Shown: positions 22,041-35,400, counted from the first letter of the stretch. The stretch is 64,000 nt of DNA from Crambe crambe (GCA_963924555.1 OZ004588.1:7227205-7291204); one strand, 5' to 3'. A program made the numbers and translations. Notes: a model not told the origin generated them from the letters alone.

Positions 22041-23986
22041 GGAGGGAGTACAGAAGGAACAAAGTACTCTTTGCCCTTGAGATTATGCACTTTGCCACGA
22101 GTGTTGACTGGTGCCACTATAAGGAAATGCTTTAAGAGGTCAACTATGGACTGAGGTGGCAAGGGATTAAGCTCATCTGCTGTAGAGGCTTTCCATATTT
22201 CTGCATAGAGTGCTTCAACAAGAATGCCACGATTTCTGAGAATGTCCCACAATCTTGGTGCTCCCTCTTTTTCAAAGCCTTCAAGAGCTAAAAGCTTGGC
22301 TATCTGCTTTATGAGCCACTGAGGGTCAGATATGACTATAGAGCTTAAGCTGGGGATCTTGTCATAGTGAAGAAACACAGCAAGGTCGTGGTAAAACTTC
22401 AAGACACTGGGAACTGAATCTTTTGGGATGGTGCAGGCTTCTGCAACTGCTACCACTTCTTTCAACGTGAAATAAGGCTTGTTTTTAGCCATTCTACGCA
22501 ACACCTTCCTGAAGAGAACCCATGTAAGAGGTGTATTGACCTTCACTTCATTGCTGCAAGCAAAATCATTGACAATTTGGAGAACTCTTCTGTACCCAGG
22601 ATCTGCATTCTCTCCTTGCCCAGCTGTTGTGTTGTCGATGATCACTCCTTTATCACGGACCAGGTAAGCATAATCTTTATCCTTGTACTCGGTGTACAGC
22701 TGCTCGAGAATGCTCTCTTTGTTAGCTCGTACAGTAGGATCATCACCATGGGTACCAACTGGCAAGATACGAGGATATTCAGGCATTTTAGTGATGCTTT
22801 CATTGGCACTTTTGTCAGTGAGAGTGGCATCAATGCAAGACATCCATTGCAGAAGGAGCTCTATCGTACTTTGCTCCAGAACTGCTCTGTGGCATGACCT
22901 TGATGATGAGATAAGGATAAGCATTGCTGGTGTAGATCTTTTGAAGCATTGAACATGAGGAAGAACATGGACTTTGATGTTAGAAAGGCTGGCAAGATGC
23001 AGAGAAAGACTTGCTGGCCACCACAGTCCCACACATACAGGAACACTTCAGATTCAGGTGCTTGGACTTCAGGATGCTGCTTGGCTAATTCGATGATTTC
23101 TTCTATAATCTTTTGAGCTTCATATATTTCAAGGCTACTTCTTGTACGAGAGAGATGTGATGCAGCCAAAGCAATTCCTCCTTTGATCCATTTTATAAAA
23201 CGTGATGATTCAGTTTCTCCATATTTTACATCGTATACCAGACGCACTAGCCCAACCAGTTCATTAGTTTCATCATCTTCAGTGACCGGCACCCAATACC
23301 CTCCACTAACACTTCCACCTTTTGCTGTGTGCGTGCTGACGTCCCTTGAGGCCCCACTTTGTCCAGGTTGGAAAGTGCTGAGGTCAGCCATTTGAGTGCT
23401 GTTAACATTAGCTTCATCTGGAAGTGGTTTGTTCATCATTCCACGCTGGAAACTGCTCTTGCCTACTCCTCCAGCACCAAGGTGCACGATGCGTGCATAA
23501 GCCACACTGACTACACCTCTCTTCAATGCTTCCCTGTAGTTGGCTACATAACATAGTACATGTCATCCATAACTATGGTGGTGTGTGGTATATAAGCCTA
23601 CATGATGGAACAGACATGTAATGGCTTTGGAAATTGAGGTATAATTTACAAACATACTACTGCATGATTAGGCAGTTACATACAGACAGTGAGTCAACAT
23701 TAAACAGATCAGAGTGGCTTGATGGGAACCTCGTTTATCCAGACACCTTAGGCCAAACTTTATCCGGATAAGTGAATATCCAGGCTGCTGCATGAGCAAA
23801 GCACTCTCTAACCTCATAGCTACTTAGGCCTACTTTTTTCAAATGATTTTCATGAATTCATTGCAAGTGCACATGTTTCTAAAATCAGATAAATGAAGTT
23901 CTGTCTAAACAAGATGAGGAAACCCGAGGTTCCACTGTACAAAGTTCCTCTGAATAGCTGATTACCAGGTATCATGCATTATGTAC

Positions 23987-24023
23987 CTTCCTTAATTTCT
24001 TCTTCAGTTGGTTCATGTGGAGG
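23987..24023 (-). CDS. Gene B exon downstream of the microexon array
   Basis: A 37-nt exon reading PPHEPTEEEIKE plus one base: acceptor ATGCAG, donor GTACAT. Phase 0 at its start means that 3-nt exons upstream contribute exactly one codon each. Joined to 21260-23543 it gives ...KEANYREALKRG. Confidence 0.78.
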
Positions 24024-24063
24024 CTGCATGAAGACAGGATAAGAATAACACAATGAAAGGTAA

Positions 24064-25925
24064 CAGTATAGGAAAACAATTGAGATTCAGAATAACTTAC
24101 ATACTGAAGGAACCAAATTCAGCATCCATTCAGGATAATGGAGATATTGAAGGCATAGGAAAACAATCAGTGTGTAACAATGCTGAGATGAGACAGTTCA
24201 GAATAACTTACAAACTGAAGGAATAAAATTCAGCATCCATTCGAGATAATGGAGATATTGAAGGCATAGGAAAACAATCAGTGTGTAACAATGCTGAGAT
24301 GAGACAGTTCAGAATAACTTACAAACTGAAGGTACCAAATTCAGCATCCATTCAGGATAATGAAGGCATAGGAAAACAATCAGTGTGTAACAATGCTGAG
24401 ATGAGAGTTCAGAATAACTTACAAACTGAAGGTACCAAATTCAGCATCCATTCAGGATAATGGAGATATTGAAGGCATAGGAAAACAATCAGTGTGTAAC
24501 AATGCTGAGATGAGACAGTTCAGAATAACTTACAGCCTGAAGGAACCAAATTCAGCATCCATTCAGGATAATGGAGATATTGAAGGTATAGGAAAACAAT
24601 CAGTGTGTAACAATGCTGAGATGAGACAGTTCAGAATAACTTACACGCTGAAGGAACCAATTTCAGCATCCGTTCAGGATAATGGAGATATTGAAGGTAT
24701 AGGACAACAATCAATGTGTAACAATGCTGAAATGAGACAGTTCAGAATAACTTACAATCTGAAGGAACCAAATTCAGCATCCGTTCAGGATAATGAAGAT
24801 ATCGAAGGTATAGGAAAACAATCAGTGTTTAACAATTCTGAGATGAGACAGTTCAGAATAACTTACACGCTGAAGGAACCAAATTCAGCATCCGTTCAGG
24901 ATAATAGAGATATTGAAGGTATAAGAAAACAATCAGTGTGTAACAATGCTGAGATGAGACAATTTAGAATAACTTACTTCCTGAAGGAGCTCCGTTCAGG
25001 ATAATGGAGATATTGAAGGTATAGGAAAACAATCAGTGTGTAACAATGCTGAGATGAGACAGTTCAGAATAACTTACAAACTGAAGGAACAAAATTCAAC
25101 ATCCGTTCAGGATAATGGAGATATTGAAGGTGTAGGAAATAATCAGTGTGTAACAATGCTGAGATGTGACAGTTCAGAATAACTTACAGGCTGAAGGAAC
25201 CAAATTCAGCATCCGTTCAGGATAATGGAGATATTGAAGGTGTAGGAAATAATCAGTGTGTAACAATGCTGAGATGAGACAGTTCAGAATAACTTACATC
25301 CTGAAGGAACCAAATTCAGCATCCATTCAGGATAATGGAGATATTGAAGGTGTAGGAAAAGAATCAGTGTGTAACAATGCTGAGATGAGACAGTTCAGAA
25401 TAACTTACAATCTGAAGGAACCAAATTCAGCATCCGTTCAGGATAATGGAGATATTGAAGGTATAGGAAAACAATCAGTGTGTAACAATGTTGAGATGAG
25501 ACAATTTAGAATAACTTACAAACTGAAGGAGCATCCGTTCAGGATAACGGAGATATTGAAGGTATAGGAAAATAATCAGTGTGTAACAATGCTGAGATGA
25601 GACAATTTAGAATAACTTACTTCCTGAAGGAACCAAATTCAGCATCCGTTCAGGATAATGGAGATATTGAAGGTATAGGAAAACAATCAGTGTATAACAA
25701 TGCTGAGATGAGACAGTTCAGAATAACTTACATACTGAAGGAACCAAATTCAGCATCCATTCAGGATAATAGAGATATTGAAGGTATAGGAAAACAATTA
25801 GTGTGTAACAATGCTGAGATGAGACAGTTCAGAATAACTTACATACTGAAGGAACCAAATTCAGCATCCATTCAGGATAATGGAGATATTGAAGGTATGG
25901 GAAAACAATCAGTGTATAATGATAG
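24064..25925 (-). repeat. Microexon array B: 17 units of ~111 bp
   Basis: Highly similar repeats between exon 1 and the PPHEP exon. On the coding strand each has a pyrimidine-rich acceptor (TTCCTTCAG), three bases, then GTAAGTTATT. Trinucleotide tally: TTT (Phe) 5, TAT (Tyr) 3, ATT (Ile) 2, CGT (Arg) 2, GAA (Glu) 2, and GCT, CCT and GAT once each. Everything else in the unit varies at most between two states. Spacer lengths vary by one or several bases (110-bp units where GGAAAACAAT is GGAAATAAT; larger deletions at about 24360 and 24980), but the core stays exactly three bases. Confidence 0.92.
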
Positions 25926-26447
25926 CTATTGAGTTCAGAATCAATAACTTAGGGATGGTAAACGTAAAATCTCAGGATCCTTACAGACTATGGCCATTCA
26001 TCAAGACATTCATCTCAAAATGAAATAGGAAGTATTGTTATGTTTAATGAGTTAACTGCTAGTGGTAGCATTGTATACAAAAATTGTTTACTTCTTGACC
26101 CTTGACCCTTGACCTAGCTCTTGCAGCTTTATAATTATACAAATGTTGAGTCAGCCATGTTGGATAACTCTAACTACATGCTTTGTGAGAACTGATTGTA
26201 AGACTCTGTTAGGTTACTGCCATAAAAGGTGCAGATATCCACAAAACTACTGAACCAGACTGTTAATGCTCACAAGCTTTCTCACATGCAAATAGTTGCA
26301 AGACAGTGACTCTAATTCCTATTTTAGGTCAATCCAGTCAACCAGTCCAGTGATTGTAGACAGCTGTCCTCCCTTTGAATAGTGCATGCAACTAGAAATA
26401 GCTAATTAATAGCTCACCGGCTTCTTCTCTCGTCTTCTTTCAGCCAT

Positions 26448-26679
26448 GGTAGCAACTAGCTTGTACACCTCAATACTATAAAGAATAAGAGTAGCAAGTT
26501 AAGCAAAGTCACTTTGAAAGCAAGGAATCTAGCTATGGTATTCAGAACCCAATATCAGCCTGTAAGGGACCTCCCTGGTGGTCTTCAAATTAGTTACCCT
26601 TTGAGCTATAGTTTTCAGATGCATGTCCTTATTAGCTAATGGGAGTGTTATTTTGCATACACTCTATTAGAAAACTCAG
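26448..26679. other. Gene B upstream intron start
   Basis: Exon 1 has a shortened leader here (CACCTCAATACTATAAAG rather than CAACTTGTCCCACTAG), so the acceptor is less clear than in A, D and E. Nothing else recognisable before the hAT-like element. Confidence 0.5.
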
Positions 26680-27964
26680 GGGCCTCACTATTCTATGGAA
26701 TGAACGGAATGGAAAGGTTCCAGGACCCTATTTTCACAGAATGGAATTTCACTGCGCTGCACAGGAGCGTCTCTGATTAGTAGCACCTGCGCGTGCACAT
26801 AGGTGTACTGCATATACTGGAGAATCCAGGAATACGTTTCAAACCCAACAAGCTTTTCAGAGAGTATAGTAGCCAGCATAAAAGGCAGAACTTCAACAGC
26901 TTCTTCAAGCTGTCTTACAGCATTCAGCATAGCCTGGGGTAGCCTCGTACCCAGAGGCTAAGCCTGGGGATGCAAAAAATTAGTGCACTCCTACAAAATT
27001 AGTGCACTCCTACAGGATTAGTGCACACTTGCTGATTGAATGCACATAGCAACCACATAGCAACGGGATCTAATATATTCCTAGATTATCATGCTAGGTA
27101 CCTAGCTATTACTTGTTTCCTGGTGTTTATAGTAAAGAGTTAGCTAACAGAAGAAATGCTGAGCAGTGCTGTTCTGCAACCACTAGATCATCAAGTTGAT
27201 GTGTCATGCAATATAACTTGCTTACTACGGTACGGATAGCAGAGATATTGGCCTATATTGAGAACAATCACTATGAGTCTTTGATTTCGGGACTGGATTA
27301 GCTACGCGCATGCGCAATGGGATCTAAAATAGATAAAGCATGCGCACTCGGTTTCTGGTTGATTTAGTGCACCATCCCTCGGGCCTGCGGCCCTCGGGCT
27401 ACGGTGCACTACGGCCCGAGGGATGGTGCACTAAATCAACCAGAAACCTCGCGCACATGCTTTATCTATTACATAATGCTAGCTATACAAAATTAACTAG
27501 CATTAATTTTAATAAAAACTGCAGGGCCAGAAAGCTTATTCTACAATAGATTTTGAGTGTTGTATACTCCTGTGCACAAACTAGTTTACAGCTATGTATA
27601 TGAACCAAGTATACAAGAGTATACCAAGTATATGAACCAAGTATACAAGAGTATACCAAGTATATGAACCAAGTATACAAGAGTTAACCACATGTGCACT
27701 CAAAGTTTACACCAAAGTATAGAATTTAACAAGCATACAGCAGAAAATGTTACTTCTTTATCTCAGAGAGAAACTTAGAGCACGTAAAGTTCTCAATGAC
27801 AAGAAGATCAGCTATGACACACTTTCACCATGATATTATAGGGACCCCAAACTGTTAAACTCATATTGTGCATGTGCATACACGTGTGCAGTGAAAATTC
27901 CGTTCCGTGAAATAGGGTCCTGGAACCGTTCCGTTCTGTTCCATTCTGTAGAATAGTGAGGCCC
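26680..27964. mobile_element. hAT-like element copy in gene B 5' UTR intron
   Basis: Same termini as 17560-18940. Target duplication AAACTCAG on the left and AAACACAG on the right (one mismatch). Interior differs: it carries an inserted palindromic MITE (27331-27468). Confidence 0.8.
27331..27468. mobile_element. Palindromic MITE nested in the hAT-like element
   Basis: Arms begin ATAGATAAAGCATGCGCA and contain GGTTTCTGGTTGATTTAGTG; the right arm is the reverse complement. The centre is CGGGCCTGCGGCCCTCGG. Absent from the other two hAT-like copies, so it inserted after the unit duplicated. Confidence 0.85.
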
Positions 27965-28017
27965 AAACACAGCAACAACTATATGAAAGGGGGAGGAGTT
28001 TTACACCCCTCTAGCTT

Positions 28018-28086
28018 GCTACATACATACATACATACATACATACATACATACATACATACATACATACATACATACATACATAC
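28018..28086. repeat. (TACA)n microsatellite at the gene B 5' UTR exon donor
   Basis: Same position as 18995-19057, slightly longer. Confidence 0.85.
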
Positions 28087-28160
28087 CTGTATAGATGTGA
28101 CCTTATTAAGGTGATTGTGGAAAAGCTTCCTGTTTGACCCTCCCCCTCCCCAAGTAGAAC
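28087..28160 (-). other. Candidate 5' UTR exon of gene B
   Basis: Conserved block with TCTCTACAG acceptor and GTATGT donor, as in the other units. Confidence 0.5.
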
Positions 28161-28591
28161 CTGTAGAGAAAGAAGTTTATTTTAGTGGTTTGTGTCCCTA
28201 CAGCCACATGTAGTCAACTAGCTATGTGGATGCTGATGGGCAATTTCCTCTGTTTAAACTTTAAATTGATCTTACCTCAAAAAGATGTACAAGTAGCAAT
28301 AGAGTCACTTCTCCACACCACACAGCAACTGACTGCAAAAAGAACACTTACCTGATTCAAATAGGTATTTTCTGTAACTTGAGTTTGAAATATAAAAAAA
28401 GGAGTGGATCAAATAATGAATGTCATTAAAAAGTCACATGTGCCTAATCACATGACTTATGATTATGATAAGGGTCAGGACTACTAGAGTAATATGAATA
28501 TGCAATATTGAGTACAGAGTATTAAGTTTGACATTCATTATTAGTGCTACAGCTCCAGTTGCTAGTAACTACCAACAACACTAGCTATAGA

Positions 28592-28750
28592 CTATGCAGT
28601 AGTAAGTGGCAGGGGAAAGTTCAGTTATCTGAAAAAGGTTTTCTCAAGCATTCTTCATTGTCGTCCCAGTTCCTTTCTCTTCTCCTCCAGGAAATCCTTG
28701 TACCCAAAAACAGCCTTCCTCATTGTCTCCAGGAACTGAGGCACTCCAGT
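28592..28750 (-). pseudogene. PCTP: PCTP last-exon remnant (unit B/C boundary)
   Basis: Degraded copy of PCTP exon 6 without its acceptor and with the same ~12-base deletion as 19562-19717, so this deletion predates the duplication of these units. Confidence 0.8.
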
Positions 28751-28969
28751 CAAACAAACAAACAAACAAACAAACAAACAAACAAACAAATGAATGAGTA
28801 TACAAACTATAACAACATTTGACTTGACTGCAAGCAAATCTTCATGAAGTCAGACATGAACATCATTAATGCTTCATTCTGTTCTTTGAATGACACAACA
28901 AATAGATGAGGAGTTATATCCTTCAGAGTCCTCTCTCTGTATTATTTTGTGTTGTCCCTCCCCCCACAG

Positions 28970-29043
28970 GTTTGTTAAGAGTGCAAGCAGCAGGACTTGG
29001 AGTGGAGAGGACAGAAGATGATGAAGGGGAGGACTTCCCTTAG
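28970..29043 (+). pseudogene. PSMD3: PSMD3 last-exon remnant
   Basis: As at 19931-20004. Frameshifted; ends at TTCCCTTAG. Confidence 0.8.
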
Positions 29044-29251
29044 TCAGAACAAGTAGCTAGTGATTTTAGAAAATAGCATTTAATTAATAAAAAAATTCTT
29101 TAACAAACTGTATAAAGTGTGCATGTGGCATGTTGTAATGTGATAATATAAAGTAATAATGTTATAAGATTATAACCAACTAGTCACTTGTAATAACTCA
29201 AGGTTTACAACTATAGTTATGTCAAGTCAGTGCTCCACCAATTCAATTCCA

Positions 29252-32200
29252 TTAGGCTGTGTCTTTCTTGTCTGCAAGGTACTCTGTAGGTTGAAAGCAT
29301 AAATTCTGTCACCATGATAACCATATGTAATCACAGTACTACATTATATATCACTATGGCTACAAGTATGATTCACACTTATAGCATAACTTACTTTTTC
29401 TGATCCTGGAGGCAACCCCTGTGCGATCAACAGCTTCTAGAGCTGTGGCTAGACTGGCCCAGGTGGGAGGTCCAGAGGCTTTAGTGACGCTATCATCTTC
29501 TCTCAACCACGCAGCCACTATCTCATCTGACAGGTCTTCTCCTCCTATCTTTCGGAGGTGTGGATAGTACAATCCCAGTGCAGTACCCAGTCCAATTAGG
29601 TCTGTCTTAGTCAGGTTTTTCAACTGTCTAGTGACTACATGGTGATCATCCATTGTTAAAACCTGTGAAGAATCTATCGAAACACAGACATGAACTAAAG
29701 ATGATACAGTTGTTCAAAAAATTATTTTACCACTTTGTTGATGTTGTTTGGGTCTCTGCAGAAACAAATAAATGAAAAAATGGTAGCTAATTTAAAAGAT
29801 TCAAACTTACTGAACTGCTGGTGTGTGATGATTCACCTTTCTCTTTAAATTCCAAATACTCAATCCTAAGGAGAATGACATATCACATGGCTGGCTTTAT
29901 ATAATAATATAGTCTTTACTTTTCTGCCACTTCATGCATATCAATGCACTCAAGGTGGTGGATGAGGTAAGGACGAGGAGGGACTCCAATCTGCTCCATT
30001 TCTTTGATCCAGCGTTTAATCAGTATCACAGGACTTTGAACTCGATGTGTTGTTATCTCCAAGGCAATTTTAAAATCAGTGAATTTCTGATGATTTTCCT
30101 CAAGTTTTTTAGCAACACCATTAATCTCGGAAATTGATATTGGACCAGTGGAACCATGGGACTAGAGAATCATATACACACGTGCATGTTATCAGTATGT
30201 AAGGCACCTATATATGATTATACGAACCTTGGGAATGGCTATTTTTAGCCAGTTTTTCTGATCTTTGTTTAGTTCACATATCTTGTCCTCCTGGCAGCGT
30301 AAACATGACTTGGTGGTGTATTCTGACTCCAGGAGAACTAAATGCTCGGGAGTGTGGGGATTACTGGTTCTGCAGTGATCACAGGAAAAAGCAAAGGCCA
30401 TTTTGATGCCTGGGAACCATTGGCTGACTTGATCAGTGAAGCACCTTTGGATAGTGACAATTACTTTCTGACAAAGATCAATGAATATTGGGTTGCCACT
30501 TTCTCGTGGTTTTTCACGTACTAAATCAACCTGCACAGAATGCTTGCATTCAGAAATAGTCAGTGTGTCTATCTTTGCACCAGATTGACCTAGTGTGAAA
30601 GACACTCTATTTCTGTAGATGCCATGACCAAAGGCTATGTCATAATCATGTTCCTGAGAGAGAGTGGTGGCTAGTCGGGTGAAGAACCCTGGGGGCAGAT
30701 ATTTGATATCTGGGAATACCAAATGCAATGGAGCAGCTCTCCTTTCAAGAGATGGAATATCAGTAGATGCACCATTTTGTGTAACTGGAAGAGGAGGGAG
30801 TACAGAAGGAACAAAGTACTCTTTACCCTTAAGATTATGCACTTTGCCATGGATATTAACTGGTGCCACTATAAGGAAATGCTTTAAGAGGTCGACTATG
30901 GACTGAGGTGGCAAGCACGGATTAAGCTCGTCTGCTGTAGAGGCTTTCCAAATTTCAGCATAGAGTGCTTCAACAAGAATACCACGATTTCTGAGAATGT
31001 CCCACAATCTTGGTGCTCCCTCTTTTTCAAAGCCTTCAAGAGCTAGAAGCTTGGCTATCTGCTTTATGAGCCACTGAGGGTCAGCTATGACTATAGAGCT
31101 TAAGCTGGGGATCTTGTCATAGTGAAGAAACACAGCAAGGTCGTGGTAAAACTTCAAGACACTGGGAACTGAATCTTTTGGGATGGTGCAGGCTTCTGCA
31201 ACTGCTACCACTTCTTTCAACGTGAAATAAGGCTTGTTTTTAGCCATTCTACGCAACACCTTCCTGAAGAGAACCCATGTAAGAGGTGTATTGACCTTCA
31301 TTTCATTGCTGCAAGCAAAATCATTGACAATTTGGAAAACTCTTCTGTACCCAGGATCAGCATTCTCTCCCTGCCCAGCTGTTGTGTTGTCGATGATCAC
31401 TCCTTTCTCACAGACCAGGTGAGCATACTCTTTATCCTTGTACTCGGTGTACAGCTGCTCAAGAATGCTCTCTTTGTTAGCTTGCACAGAAGGATCATCA
31501 CCATGGGTACCAACAGGCAAGATACGAGGATATTCAGGCATTTTAGTGATGCTTTCATTGGCACTTTTGTCGGTGAGAGTGGCATCAATGCAAGACATCC
31601 ATTGCAGAAGGAGCTCTATCGTACTTTGCTCCAGAACTTGCTGTGTGGCATGACCTTGATGATGAGAAAGGGATAAGCATCGCTCGTGTAGATCCTTTCG
31701 AGCATCAAACATGAGGAAGAACATGGACTTTGATGTTAGAAAGGCTGGCAGGATGCAGAGAAAGACTTGCTGGCCACCACAATCCCACACATACAGGAAC
31801 ACTTCAGATTCAGGTGCTTGGATTTCAGGATGTTGCTTGGCTAATTCGATGATTTCTTCTATGATCTTTTGAGCTTCAGATATTTCGGGGCTACTTCCTG
31901 TATGAGAGAGATGTGATGCAGCCAAAGCAATTCCTCCTTGGATCCATTTTACAAAACGTGATGATTCAGTTTCTCCATGTCTTACATCGTATACCAGACG
32001 CACTAGTCCAACCAGTTCATTAGTTTCATCATTTTCAGTGACCGGCACCCAATACCCTCCACTAACACTTCCATCCTTTGCTGTATGCATGCTGACGTCC
32101 CTTGTGGCCCCACCTTGTCCGGGTTGGAAAGTGCTGAGGTCAGCCATTTGAGTGCTGTTAACATTAGCTTCATCTGGAAGTGGTTTGTTCATCATTCCAC

Positions 32201-33442
32201 GCTGGAAACTGCTCTTGCCTACTCCTCCAGCACCAAGGTGCACGATGCGTGCATAAGCCACACTGACTACACCACTCTTCAATGCTTCCCTGTAGTCAGC
32301 TATATAACATACATGTCTGATAGTCATCCATTTAACTACTACAAGGGAAATGCAAAGCATTGTGGCAAGTGAAGCTTCAGTCAATGACTTCACCTTATTG
32401 CATAAGACAATCCAAACTGGAAGAACGTATATCTATATAAGACTTATAACAGCTGATGAGTGTAATAAGTGATTTATTCTTACAGTGCATAGCAACTAAC
32501 AAGTCTAATGAGTGCACATGTAAAGCGGGCGATTCCGAAAGGCACGCAGGGCAATTCCAAACGGTTCAATATTTCTGAAACCACTGAGACTTTTTAGCTC
32601 AAATTTGGAGGAGAGAATCAGTTTGGAATTGCCCCACTTTACCTTATGTCTGTAGGAACCTGTAATACTTCTACCACGAGCACTTAGATAAGCCTAGCAG
32701 GCTACCAGACCTACAAATAACTAATGAACTTTAACAAACCACTCGATAATTAAGCTTTGCCTATCATGGCTAGTCTGCACATGCGCAGTAGAGCACGAGA
32801 AACATTTTCGCACATGCTCAATACTTGCGTTAAGCAAAATGGAATCTGCTTGTCCTTCAGTCCCAAGATTAGGAGTTACTGTAGTGGAATGTATACGGCT
32901 CGTCTATAGTCTTGGCCCCCAGGCACTCTTTTGTGACCTGTCTAAAAGAGAGCCTGGTATCAGTTATTTGCGTGTTAGCCTCGGAATTCCGAGGCTTCCT
33001 TCATACACTCTCCGTAAATGGATGTTTATTCTGAGCTAAATGATATAATAAGCCTAAAGACAGTCTTGTTCACTGCAGTAGCGAATGGTATGGAAAACTG
33101 GACTAAAATAATTTCACTTGTACATGTATACTACACCCATGCGCAAACAATTGATACCAGGCTCTATTAAATTTTCAATAGAGCCTGGGGACGAGGCTGG
33201 CAAGGCTCATCTATGGGATAAATATATTAGTGGGCATGGCCTGTAAGAATAATATACTCGATCCTCTAGTGGCTCACTTCGCTCACAATAATGGTGTGTG
33301 GTGGCTATATAGGCCTAATTACCATTTCCTAGACTATCACACACAGTAAGTTAACAATAACCATGGTAACTAATTAATTAGTTACTGGCAGCATGTTTTG
33401 TGTACCTTCCGATATTTCTTCTTTAGTGGGCACAGGTGGAGA
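29252..33442 (-). CDS. ROCO-Death gene C (main body; exon 1 degraded)
   Basis: Exons after the array, 5' to 3': 33406-33442 (SPPVPTKEEISE), 30228-32299, 29920-30161, 29811-29865, 29731-29755, 29395-29673, 29252-29283. The long exon is fully open: Roc P-loop GAGGVGKSS, WDCGGQQVF, GTHGDD, COR, and a C-terminal segment with the Cys pairs of CDHCRT and CLRCQED, possibly metal-binding. The Death exon (LGTALGLYYPHLRKIGGEDL... PTWASLATALEAV) is close to B and E. C and E share the longer exon end KIAIPK and the YLEFKEKGESSHTSSS linker, so they are sister copies. The usual exon 1 position (35971-35992) has lost its ATG, so expression would need another start, or the gene is decaying. Confidence 0.72.
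32523..32642. mobile_element. Small inverted-repeat element
   Basis: AAAGCGGGCGATTCCGAAA at one end pairs imperfectly with TTTGGAATTGCCCCACTTT at the other, about 120 bp apart. It sits in the intron between the array-proximal exon and the Roc-COR exon of gene C and is missing from the other copies. Confidence 0.5.
32905..33200. mobile_element. Inverted-repeat element related to 16900-17188
   Basis: One end has CTGTCTAAAAGAGAGCCTGG; the other has the palindromic CTCTATTAAATTTTCAATAG followed by AGCCTGGGGACGAGGCT. Same family as 16900-17188 in reverse orientation; no ORF. Present only in gene C among the copies at this site. Confidence 0.6.
33406..33442 (-). CDS. Gene C exon downstream of the microexon array
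   Basis: A 37-nt exon SPPVPTKEEISE plus one base, phase 0 to phase 1, acceptor ATGCAG, donor GTACAC. Same size and phase as in B and D. Confidence 0.74.
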
Positions 33443-33520
33443 CTGCATGATCTAGAAATAATTATATCATTCATCATGTCCATGAAAACAAATAATGCAG
33501 AGAAGAGATATATACAAAAT

Positions 33521-35400
33521 AACTTACAGGCTGAAGTAATTCATTTCAGCATCCATTCAAGATATCAAAGGTATAGGCAAAACAATCAGTGTGTAACAAT
33601 AGCTACTGAGATGAGAGTTCAGAATAACTTACATGCTGAAGGAAACAAATTCAACATTCATTCCGGATAATGAAAACAATAAGTGTGTAACAATGCTGAG
33701 ATGAGACAGTTCAGAATAACTTACAATCTGAAGGAATCAAATTCAGCATCCGTTCAGGATAATGGAGATATTGAAGGTATAGGAAAACAATCAGTGTGTA
33801 ACAATGCTGAGATGATAACTTACATGCTGAAGGAACCGGTTTCAGCATCCATTCATAATAATTAAAATATTGATGAGATGAGATAATTCAGGATAACTTA
33901 CAAGCTGAAGGAACCCATTTCAGCATCCATTCAAGAGATATTGAAAGTGTAGGAAAATCAGTGTGTAACAATGCTGAGATGAGACAGTTCAAAATAACTT
34001 ACATGCTGAAGGAAACAAATTCAACATCCATTGAGATATTGAAGGTGTAAAAAAATAAATGGTGAGATGAGAAAGTCCTGAATAACTTACAGACTGAAAG
34101 AACCAAATTCAGCATCCATTCAGGATGATATATATAAATATAGAAAACAATCAGTGTGTAGAGATAAGGCAGTTCAGAATAACTTACACGCTGAAGGAAC
34201 CCAATATTCAGAATCCATTCAGGATGATTGAGGTATACAAAAACAATCAGTGTGTAACAATACTGTGATGAGACGGTTCATAATAACTTACATCCTGAAA
34301 CAACCAAATTCAGCCGATAATGGATAGGGAAACAATCAATGTGTAACAACACTGAGATGAGATAGTTCAGAATAACTTACTTCCTGAAGAAGCCAAATTC
34401 AGCATCCAATCAGGATAATGAAGGTAGAGGAAAACAATCAGTGTGTAACAATGCTGAGATATGTCAGTTCAGAATAACTTACACGCTGAAGGAAACAAAT
34501 TTAACATCCATTAAGATATTGAAGGTGTAAAAAAACAATCAGTATGGAATAATGGTGAGATGAGAAAGTCCTGAATAACTTACAGACTGAAGGAACTAAA
34601 TTCAGCATCCATTCAGGATGATATATATAAATATAGAAAACAATCAGTGTGTAGAGATAAGGCAGTTCAGAATAACTTACACGCTGAAGGAACCCAATAT
34701 TCAGAATCCATTCAGGATGATTGAGGTATACGAAAACAATCAGTGTGTAACAATACTGTGATGAGACGGTTCATAATAACTTACATCCTGAAACAACCAA
34801 ATTCAGCCGATAATGGATAAGGAAACAATCAATGTGTAACAACACTGAGATGAGATAGTTCAGAATAACTTACTTCCTGAAGAAGCCAAATTCAGCATCC
34901 AATCAGGATAATGAAGGTAGAGGAAAACAATCAGTGTGTAATAATGCTGAGACAAGACAGTTCAGAATAACTTACATCCTGAAGGAACCAAATTCAAAAT
35001 CCATTCAGAATAATGGAGATATTGAAGGTATAGGAAAACAATCAGTGGTATATGACACTGAGATGAGACAATTCAGAATAACTTACCCACTGAAGGAAGG
35101 ATATGATGGAGATATAGAAGGTATATGTGAAAATAATCAGTGTGTAACAATGCTGAGATGAGACAGTTCAGAATAACTTACATCCTGAAGGAACTATATT
35201 CAGCATCCATTCAGGATAATGAAGATTTTTAAGGTATAGGAAAAAATTATCAGTGTGTAACGAGACAGTTCAGAATAACTTACATCCTGAATTAATCGAA
35301 TTCAGTCAGGATGGAGGTATAGGAAAATAATCAGTGTGTAAGAATGCTGAGATGTGACAGTTCAGAATAACTTACACTCTGATTCAGTAGCCATTAGAAA
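33521..35400 (-). repeat. Microexon array C: about 20 diverged units
   Basis: Units are more diverged and more variable in length than in B, D and E, yet each keeps AG-NNN-GTAAGT. Coding-strand tally: GAT (Asp) 5, CAT (His) 3, CGT (Arg) 3, TCT (Ser) 2, GAA (Glu) 2, and CCT, ATT, CTT, TGG and AGT once each. A block of several units is itself duplicated: about 34120-34440 matches about 34610-34930. The combination of sequence decay with retained splice-site pairs suggests constraint, at least in the past. Confidence 0.85.

Larger units (their letters stand above)
20212..26489 (-). pseudogene. ROCO-Death gene B, one-base frameshift in the Roc domain
   Basis: Exons, 5' to 3': 26418-26447 (MAERRREKKP), microexon array B, 23987-24023, 21260-23543, 20939-21180, 20814-20874, 20697-20721, 20355-20633, 20212-20243 (ends KKYLADKKDTA). 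Domain order is as in gene A: Roc (GAGGVGKSS, WDCGGQQVF, GTHGDD), COR, Death. Relative to A, C, D and E a single T is missing near 22882 (CAGAACTGCTC against CAGAACTTGCTC), which shifts the frame between the Roc switch region and the COR domain; both halves are otherwise open. It also has a Pro/Ser-rich repeat insert before the C-terminal region (21780-22040). The defect may be real or a one-base assembly error, so the gene may be functional. Confidence 0.75.
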
